Source: Baylisascaris procyonis
Taxonomy: Eukaryota > Nematoda > Chromadorea > Rhabditida > Ascarididae
Direction: 5' to 3'
DNA length: 64,000 bases
Assembly: GCA_037389465.1 (NCBI GenBank)
Contig: JAZARR010000008.1
Span: 2,047,501 to 2,111,500 of the forward strand
In this document: piece by piece, positions 55,901 to 64,000 of the stretch
Layout of the letters: each line of letters starts with the position of its first letter
Numbering within the stretch: the first letter of the stretch is position 1
Position numbers and translations under genes: made by a program
The notes under the pieces: model-generated
The model's database searches: none
What the model was told of the DNA's origin: nothing
Seen by the model: the letters and a program-made list of their open reading frames with translations, nothing else

Positions 55901-58900
55901 AGATGCAGTGGATTTCAGCGTATTCCCTTAGAATTTACCCAATAAAAGTAGCATTTTAAAAAAATTGCTTCAATATCGGAGATGAAAATATAGTAGGTTT
56001 TTAAATTCGATTCCTGCAAAATCCATCAGATGACTGACCATCTGCGTGATATAATCGTCAATAAAAAAAAGCCTCATGTTGCACTCAATGCAACGAGTAC
56101 ATCTGCAAGTTAAGTGAAAGAACGGCAAGGAAGATGATGCGAGCCAGATATTCGAAAATCGAAAAATGAACGCAAATGGACTCAGAGATCGTCATGCACG
56201 ATACGGCGGCGATGGCTATTGAGATCAACGCGAAACCCTAATGGATTAGAGTGTCGCCTTCGAAAACTTTGCTATATACTGAGATGTAATCAGGGACATT
56301 ATCATTGACATCCGCTCGACCCATCCGCCTCGCATCATTCATATCACTCGCCTCAGCATCCGCTCGACATTACCCCTACCCTCCGCCTCGACAGCTCAAT
56401 TTTGTTACAATTCATCTAATAATCCACCCATCAACGACAAAATTTGAGACCTTGTTCGAAAACAGTTAAAAAATATATATGAAAGAACAGCACAAATCAG
56501 TCATTTAATCAAATCAGTAATTGTCATATCCTTCATAATTGCCATAATCTACCTATCTCACATAACAAAAAGAATACCGCAAAATTGTATTTATGCTTAT
56601 TTGTTTGCCTAAATGCGAAACTTCTAGAATCTCTCGTTTTCTCTATTAAAAGAGATTCTAAGCATTTATGCACACCTTTCTCTTGTATATCCCTCACAAG
56701 CGTTGAAATATCTTGCCATCTTCTCCACAAGTCCACAGTTTCTGTTTGGAACCGAACGAACTTGACGAAGTATTCCATAGCCCATTGTTCTTGACACCTC
56801 AAATCTTCTTCTTTATCGCCTTATAAATATATCAGCTCTAAGTATCTTAACAGCAATAATAATGTTTTTATGAGATTTTGAAAATTTACATTTTCATTGG
56901 GCACCTTCGTAACGTCGTAACTATTTATTAGTTTCAGTCTAGAAACAAATGAAGTTATAATCATGAATTTCGATGGATATAATATGCCTCCTGCGAGGAT
57001 TTAACTCTCCGTCAGCTCCGAAGGAATCAAAGTCACCCAAAATGCTGAAGAAATTACATTCATTTCCCACTTCTGTAACTGAGAACGATGCGGAAAGGAA
57101 TCTTTTCTATTTTAGAAGAGCTCTGTAAAGAGCTGATTCGATTAAAACATGAGTGCACTATCATGTGCACTTCAGTATTTCTTGGTAATTCATGCAAAAT
57201 GGTTAGCATGGCCAAAGAAATTGCAAATGCCCGTGTGGTCGTTCTTTTGGAAAGTTTCTCCACTTACCGAGCGATATGCACAGTTGCTTTGCAAAAGTCT
57301 ATCCTGGTGGCATATTGTCTGTGCGAATATATGTTTGTGTATGTCTTTTCTGTTCTACGGCTTCATTGCATGAGGCACTGAAGCTAGAGTCACGAAATTT
57401 GGTGGGCATAACTTACGCAGTCGAACGGCCTCGCATACTACACCGACAATCTCAGAGGCATCTACAGACATTCAAATAAGCCAAAAAACTTGCATGCGTT
57501 GTACAGCTATTGAACTGTCATTTACACTCGCTGATTCACAAGAAAACGAAACTTTAATGAGAGATCTGTGCAAGCGCTTGGTTTGATTCAAATATAAAGA
57601 TATTTGTTTATTTGTGTCGATAACTTGTGGAACTATTTGGTCAATAAGGCGGATGCAAAATTTTGCAGCCTCTCTCACGCCTCTCCACCTCTTTTTGAAT
57701 CTCCGTGAAGTGATGCAATATTTGTAGTTACTCCATAGGTGCAGATAAAATAATGAAAACCCCACGTGAATACCTTCCCTCGTTATATTTTCTCTCCCCT
57801 TCTTCATAAAGAAATGTGAAAACACCTATTTATGTACTGAGATGAGAGGAAACTCACTACTTTCAAAAGTTTCACAGCTGTTCTGCGAGGGAAATTCAGT
57901 CTTTAGCAGTTGAGAAACTAGTTAAATCACCATAAAAGTATACCTTATCATTCATAAATCCTCGCATTCCCCACGCCGGTTTACCATCGTACCAGCTCAC
58001 TCGCATCGCTGAAACTGGATGCTGCATTTTCTTCACATTTATAACCAAGCAAATTCATGTAACAAAAAGAGAATAAAAATAGAATATATACGAAAATTGT
58101 TACAAACAACAATATTACCATTGATGAAATGAGTTTGCATATAACTCCAAAAAGCGGCCACAGTAGTGATTTGTGTGAAATTCTGAGATGGACCTGCGCA
58201 TAACAGATTTCTCAACTGAAAAAAAAAAACAACAAACTATTCTCTCATTGCTGCATTATAACCATGAATATGGAGGCAATAGTGCGATATAGTCAAAATA
58301 ACCGAGCAACACTTTTCCTGACGTGAATATCGGTAAAGAAACGCCAGAAGACATTCGTATGCCTTAGGAAAGACGGAGATTGTCAACATTGTGATTGAGA
58401 AGGTTTATAATGAAAGGAATGGGAGTTGTGCTTATATATAAAAATCTGATAGCTGTGGTCCCAGAAAAAGGAGTATGAAAACAGATGAAACACCACAAAA
58501 ATGGGGTTACAAAAAAGCTAGAGCTTTTTCATTCAGTTCGAAGCATAAGCGAGCCTAAGAAGTCAACGACGGTAGCAGCGAACAGATCACGAACTAGGTC
58601 GGACTGCAACGGTTAGCCATAACAATTCTCACTTCAGTTATCGTGATTCATGGAGAAAATTGGCATATACCAGCGGCACCAATATGAAGAAAGTTTCAGA
58701 GCCGCATGTGTTAATGCAATAAAGCTAAATTGGTCTAGAACCGAAATCAAGTAGCGACGTTCAACCTCACTATTCTCTTACCAACTGCTTAGACGCAAGA
58801 ACACTGCTTTACTTCACAGTCTGTGCAATATAATCCTAGCGCTTAAAGTACTCCATCGAATGAACAATGTTCACTGGCTTCTCAAACCCGTCAAAGTTTT

Positions 58901-60760
58901 CAAAGCGCATCGACAATGTACCTCGTAGTGAATATAAATAAGATCACGTAAGAAAGTACTGTTTTTATAGCGATCTATTCGGTGCCTCTTTGCTATGTAT
59001 AATAAACAACTCTTTTTCACGAATGTGAGCATAGATGAAAATATAAACCTCCACTTGGTAGTAGTAGGCAGCAGTATCCTGACTGATGAAAGCAATACCC
59101 AAACATATAATCACGGATACAAAGACAAACACTATCTCGCGAGTGGTAACAAATCTGCAACATTCAAAAAAACGGACAATAATCTAGGTGAAAGTATATT
59201 GGAAGATGAATGAGGCAATACTACCATAGGTAGCAGAATTTCTAACGAACTCTCTCGTTAGTCGAAAATCGCTCATAGTTTCAATAAATCAATTCAACTA
59301 TTCAGTAGCGAAGGAGAAATTTTATCACACTGATAGCATTACGTTCCAAACACAGTGACAGTGGCGTTTATATTTCAGGACGTAGAATCGCTACTAAAAC
59401 ATCGAAAACTTTATAAAGGTTCAAGCTTCAGCGTTATTCCTAACAATTTCTGATTCCCTTCACCTCAAAAAAAGTTTGTCACCTCAATAGAGAGAAAGAA
59501 TTCACACAATTTACTAACAATTGCTCATCGCGCATTCTTCTGTCACGAGTGGTGCATACTCCTTGCAATGCGACCACTTTTTTCTCCATTTCACCGACGA
59601 TATCCGTCTTCGGAACACCTATGAATCAATCAGTTAACGATCGGAAACAATTTGCCTACGGTCGTCACTTCGAAAATGCCAACAAAAAATTGTACTCTTT
59701 TTGTGGAGCTATATAATAGCGAAATGATGTCTTATGTGTATGCACACGTCCTGCGTAGTGGGTTTTTCTGCGTGCATCTTTCACCTCAATTGTTTCAAGC
59801 CGGAAATAACTGAAGCTAGTAGGATCATGGAAATTGGTGTGCTTTGTCGATGGGATCATTTATAACGTTACCCAAAGTAATCAGCCGGTTTCGATACGAA
59901 TAAGGACTTGTAGGCACTTTAATGTGTCTAGAAATTGCAACCGGCCAAGTTGCATTTTACGTCGATTGCGAAATAAAGAAATGAATTCTTTGCATAGTAG
60001 AAGAATTGTACGAGCGACTGAACCATTTACACCATTATTGCGTTATTGGTAGTTTTTTTATTTTACTGATGATTTTGAGCATCGAGTGATGTGATGGACG
60101 AGACGAAAAATTGAAGCTATAGCAGCTTCTCTGACAATTTTCTCCACTTCTTCGACTAAAATTTCCTTTCAGATGCATGAAAGAAATCAAATAGTTGCAT
60201 TCATTTTCGGCTGTACAAATAATCTAGGTAAGCATGTCTCGTTAAATTTGTGTATGATAAAGTCATTTTATCGAGAATTTGAGGAAATTATGGCGACTAT
60301 CGAAAGTCGTTCCTTGCAAAATTTGTTTACGATTGTTTATCACTCAAACTATCCCAACATGCAATCATTTCTTAGTGCATGTGCGATTAATAGATAGGTT
60401 TATTAACGAATCTAATTTGGGGCATTCGCTACCTCCAATGGTAAATTTCTCGTACAGCAAAATATTTTGAGAATTCCAGTTTGAATAAGTACGTCGAACA
60501 AAAATGCCCAACATGTGCGTTAATTCCCAAAAATTATTAATTTATCAATCACAACTAAAAATATTAATTCAAACATCAAAACGAGCAAGCAGCAAAAACA
60601 ACTAACCATCAATTTCAGCTATGCGTTCGCTAATTTCTGGCAGTTCGTAATCTCTAATGAGGCGGTAGTTTTTGCAGATTACTGTGCAGTACAACGAACA
60701 GACGAATGCCTCGAAAATAATCATCTTTCAGCAAGGAAAAAGAAAAACGGAATCAGTGAT

Positions 60761-60807
<47 letters not shown>

Positions 60808-63800
60808 TTATATATTTATATTTATATATTTATATATTTATATATTTATGTATTTATATATTTATATATTTATACATTTATATATTTATATATATTTATA
60901 TATTTATATATTCATAGCTAGACTTCACATACTCAAACTGCATCTCAAAAATGTAATATACAGAATAAACTATCGGCTGATATACTCAAAGTGTCTTCAT
61001 TCAACGAGTTGCAATCTTCATTCAACAGTTCATGCGTTCAACAATATTAAATAAGCAAGGCTCGCCTCTTATTGTCGGAAATAATGCATATGAAGTATTC
61101 CGTTCTCTCTATGAATAAGTAAATGAATAAATAAAACAATTAAAGCTGATGCACTACGTTGCAATAGCAGCTGACGAACTTCTTCTATTCTGCTTAATAA
61201 CTAGAACATCACACTGTTGAACGCGTATTCACAACGAAGATGATAGAGGAGTGATGCACTTTTGCTTGCACTCAACGGCAATACTCTCGTCTCTAATAGT
61301 TTGAGTACAACCAATATTACTAAAGAATACAATAGAAAAATCGTCTAATAACAAGAAGTACCTTTAAAGGTTCGGTGAAAATAATCCAAAAGAGTAATGT
61401 AATAAGAAATCGTCGCGAGAAAGCCATTGTTTGTTCAGTATAGTAGATAAATGCGAAATGCATAATAGTGATCGCAATAGCAATAGCAATAATGAATTCG
61501 ATATATTTGAATAAATGGGCGAAACGATGTTTCCATTTAAGACGACCATCGAAATCGTGCTTACTCATTCGAAGGAATTTTTCACCTCTCTCACTCGCTT
61601 TATGCATTACAGGTATAAAACTGAAATTATTGAATATTTCAAGCATGCTAGTACCTAAGGAAAACTAAATATAGTTGGAATCGCATCCCTTAGCCTCAAG
61701 CAACAAATTCAAAAGTTAGTTTTGCAATCTTTGAGCGGTTAGAAGCTAACTGAATAAAAGAAACATAAAATTTGGAAAGAGTTGATGAAGCGCCTAATAG
61801 TTGTAATGGCTGTGAGAATTTTATAGTAATTTATTCGGCCGGAACAAAATAGTAACAGTTTCAGGAATTGGCTACGAAAAAGTTTGCATTTTTAAACAAC
61901 CTAAAAGAATATCTAAATTCCTCCCCGGTTCAATTCAACTAAATATTCGACTCGCCGTTTGCTGCAAGAAGAAGGGGAATAGTGAATTTGGAGACTCTCT
62001 GGTTCAAGCGGATTCATCATTTGAGTTCACTCTGAATTCGATAATGTGAAGGACATCAAACTAAGTGGTACGATAGAAAGAACACTTAACGGAAGTTTAT
62101 CCTCATAAGAATGTTTGCTATCCACTCACACATATGAGAAATAAAAGTTTTCATTGCATTTGCTTTGATCTCTTTTGCCAATATAAACTATTTTTCTGGA
62201 AGCTTCATGTGCGAACAATGTGTTGATTAGGTTGAAACATAACGTTTTTCGCACTAGGCTCATGGTTTAACACTCCAAATTATCAATGAAAGTGACGCTT
62301 TCGATAAGAATATCTTGCAATAATTTAAAAAAAAAACCATGAGGACTACATACAAATCGGTCCTATTGAAGGTTCGAAACATTCAGTAACGCATTCCTAA
62401 TTTGCAGTCTACGCTCAAACAGATCTTCTTTTGAGGCGGAATTGAAAACGAGAATAGTTGATCGCCTTTCTTTCAGAGTTGATTTATTGATGTAGATGCA
62501 TCAAATGAAACAATTTGCTATCAATTTTTCTTATCATCGCGCTTAATTGTCACTTTTATTTGCGATTGAGTAGATTTTTAGGGTGATTTTATTACCTTAC
62601 CAATTCAATGTTTACGCATATTTTCACCTAAAATCTTTGCATTCCAATAAAGCTCCCTCTTTGCGAAAATGGCAAAATAAAAGCGAGGAAAGAAAACAAA
62701 AACTGCGATAAGATAACCGTCAGATGAAAAGCCTTCATAAAAGTCGACACCTGTGTATGTATGGAATGAGTAGACTTGTCGGAACACAAATCCAGCTGAA
62801 GCCAAACCCAAGAGCCACCTGAATTTTAAAATCGACACTTCTACTTAAATTGAGCATAAGTTGAAAGCTAACTCTACTACGAGAATCATATAGCTTTAGT
62901 ATATCTTTGTTATATCTAGCCATGTATAAACAGATCCATCATTACTGCCGAAGAGATATTCGAATTTTCACTACCTTACGCGAGTGTTTCAAGCAAATGG
63001 GTGCGTTTACCTTACTTACACTCATTTATTTAAAAAAAGGATGCGCACTTTACCGATACAATTTACACTCTTGCATCACAATATGCGACCAACAGTGGCA
63101 CAATTTTGCGTTCTTTAACAGTCGTCTACCCAACTACATGATGGAAAAGAACAAAGTTCTTATGTAGAGACTGGGATTCACTAGCGGAATGAAATAAAAG
63201 TTAAGCCGCTCGATGAACATAAATATAAATGAATGAATAGATGAACATAAAATGAATATAAATAGAATGAATATAAATGAATTTAAAATAGAAAGTGCAA
63301 CGATAACATCAAAACATCAAGAAGAGGTTTCATAGTTATATTTGTTCAACAATAATCGCTAAGAAACTATAAAATGAATGCCTTATTCCGGCATCAAAAA
63401 ATATTAAAAAAGATCTCAACTCACATCTTTCCAGGAGAAATAATAGCCAAGAATACTCAGGGATGTAAAATTCACTTTTGCATAACTTTCATGAGCGACG
63501 ACAATAATGTTGATCAACATTGCCAATAATATTTCCAAATATACATTCAACGCCCTTTCGACGCGATTAAAGCGCAATCGCGACAATAGTCCACCACCTT
63601 TAAGAATAATCTATCACATAATTAGTATCGCATGAGAGTCATAAAACTTCGTTTGCGCCTTCAGGCAATGCCAAGTATCGTGTAGAGCCGAATAAAGACC
63701 CCTTCAATTCCTAACGTAGGGCATTATAACTAGCTCTGTTTGAATTATACCTCAAAGGCCCGATTGCTTTCAAAAAAAAAAAAAAAAAAAAAGAAATAGA

Positions 63801-64000
63801 GCTACAGTAATTGCCCTGATTGTTCCCATTTACTTGATAATTGAGAAGCATGGTTAACATAGAAAGCAATAAACAAACTCAAATATCTGGAAGCTTCACC
63901 AGTGAACATATTCCAATAGGTAAGATGATCGGCGATTGAATGGAAACTGAACGCCTTATGAAGAATACTGTATTCACGTTTTGTTGCAACTTGAATCACT
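48732..64000 (-). CDS. lov-1: Polycystin-1/LOV-1-type protein, membrane and channel half (5' part beyond window)
   Basis: Fifteen minus-strand exons join with consistent GT..AG splicing and phase: 61362-61620, 60607-60724, 59519-59618, 59049-59154, 58922-58987, 58119-58182, 57931-58008, 57359-57461, 55629-55732, 55149-55367, 54459-54615, 53582-53684, 53153-53289, 51978-52210, 49990-50141. In order they encode TM4-TM5 ending TEPLK (PKD1 family: TQPLK), an RDRRMRDEQ linker, TM6 ([16 protein letters not shown]), the TOP domain and channel segments S2-S6. Two or three exons to the right (63834-64000, 63425-63597, 62628-62818) look like the post-PLAT region, TM2 and TM3. The TM6 to TOP to pore order with eleven TMs is diagnostic of PKD1/LOV-1 rather than PKD-2. 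LOV-1 works with PKD-2 in cilia of C. elegans male sensory neurons; the same role is inferred here. PLAT, GPS and the ectodomain should lie beyond 64000. Confidence 0.93.
48987..49001. repeat. G15 homopolymer run
   Basis: Fifteen guanines following a short GA run, a likely error-prone site for sequencing and replication. Confidence 0.95.
49990..54615 (-). CDS. lov-1: Polycystin channel exons S2 to S6
   Basis: S2: 54459-54615 ([15 protein letters not shown] then [18 protein letters not shown]). S3: 53582-53684 ([20 protein letters not shown], the classic YFxSFWN). S4: 53153-53289 ([20 protein letters not shown]). S4-S5 linker, S5 and pore: 51978-52210 ([20 protein letters not shown], pore-helix [14 protein letters not shown]). 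S6: 49990-50141 ([20 protein letters not shown] then VMTEFE). Every junction is in phase. The filter position reads LGK where PKD-2-type channels have LGD, and S6 carries a lysine. Both fit a PKD1-type, poorly conducting subunit that would need a partner. Confidence 0.95.
52811..53035 (+). CDS. Uncharacterised plus-strand frame within a polycystin intron (weak)
   Basis: ATG-initiated, 74 codons, opening [20 protein letters not shown] with a polar first part, a possible donor (GAACG|GTAAAG) near 52952 and AATAAA motifs about 100 bases downstream. It lies opposite the intron between the S4 and S5 exons. No family; it could be a nested gene or chance. Confidence 0.15.
   Translation: MNPPKFQPHLQNSMLTAQNYRPTNIKNLHNSDSPDQGSKLGDMNLSNGKVFPNVSILLLELPVYLTFVSSLVLT
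55149..58008 (-). CDS. lov-1: Polycystin TOP (extracellular polycystin) domain exons
   Basis: Exons 57931-58008, 57359-57461, 55629-55732 and 55149-55367 splice in phase to give RVSWYDGKP (family: kWYNGqP), [13 protein letters not shown] (family: RLRQLRV..sC), [32 protein letters not shown] (family: Y.GGGYV) and [20 protein letters not shown], ending LALEMPPFG. These are the hallmark motifs of the polycystin domain between S1 and S2. The 261-bp gap between the last two exons has no stop in frame, but removing it restores the family sequence exactly. Confidence 0.95.
60763..60912. repeat. (TA)n-(TATTTATA)n compound microsatellite in a polycystin intron
   Basis: About 20 TA dinucleotides followed by repeats of TATATTTA with slight variation. 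It sits just upstream (minus sense) of the exon at 60607-60724, within about 40 bases of its acceptor. Confidence 0.95.
62628..62818 (-). CDS. lov-1: Probable polycystin TM3 exon
   Basis: Acceptor AATTCAG and donor TTAG|GTGAAA bound an open frame with [20 protein letters not shown], which resembles the PKD1 TM3 pattern (hydrophobic, a Pro, then a basic end). Its phases do not match the neighbouring exons as modelled, so one short exon on each side is missing or a boundary is wrong. Confidence 0.5.
63425..64000 (-). CDS. lov-1: Polycystin exons with TM2 and the preceding linker (5' part, partial)
   Basis: Exon 63834-64000 (running off the edge) has donor CAA|GTAAAT and contains [20 protein letters not shown]. 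It joins in phase to exon 63425-63597, which reads [20 protein letters not shown] then [10 protein letters not shown] and has a perfect GTGAGT donor. In PKD1 proteins the segment after PLAT reads S-R-F-T-R-V-Q-R followed by TM2, so RFNRVER plus the hydrophobic stretch is a good match. The first exon is less certain than the second. Confidence 0.65.

Overview
This looks like nuclear DNA of a nematode. It is AT-rich, its genes are split by GT..AG introns, and it encodes nematode-typical products: two MLT-10/DUF644 moulting-cycle proteins with C-terminal ILSP repeats, a LOV-1/PKD1-type polycystin, and a Gly/Cys-rich secreted protein of the kind made by nematode epidermis. Many introns are 0.4-2 kb, longer than is usual in Caenorhabditis. 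No species is claimed; a clade III parasite is only a guess.

Layout. 1-3035 is a degenerate 16-bp minisatellite with higher-order duplication and no gene. 6077-15876 and 20691-27554 (both +) are two tandem paralogous mlt-10-like genes. Each is resolved into nine exons with matching splice phases; several exons have identical lengths in both copies. 27555-38950 is mostly non-coding AT-rich DNA with microsatellites and two weak minus-strand terminal-exon candidates (30432-30668, 34557-34750). 39019-40347 (+) is a three-exon gene for a 139-aa secreted precursor containing NCFFSPMNCVF, an allatostatin-C/somatostatin-type disulphide ring; this is the most interesting find. 41983-43358 (+) is a two-exon gene for a 74-aa secreted precursor with a Lys-Arg cleavage site. 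45415-45762 (-) encodes a Gly/Cys-rich secreted protein. 45999-46303 (-) may be a terminal GPCR exon. From the right edge down to about 48.7 kb on the minus strand lies the membrane part of a polycystin-1/LOV-1 homologue. Fifteen consecutive exons (61620 to 49990) join with consistent phase and contain TM4-TM11, the extracellular polycystin (TOP) domain and the channel. The PLAT domain and N-terminal half would lie beyond the window.

Functionally, the left half carries secreted moulting proteins and the right half carries neuronal or sensory genes: two putative peptide precursors and a sensory-cilium-type polycystin. The proximity does not show co-regulation. Exon models were made by hand from splice signals, reading frame, paralogue comparison and remembered family motifs. 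No database search was run.
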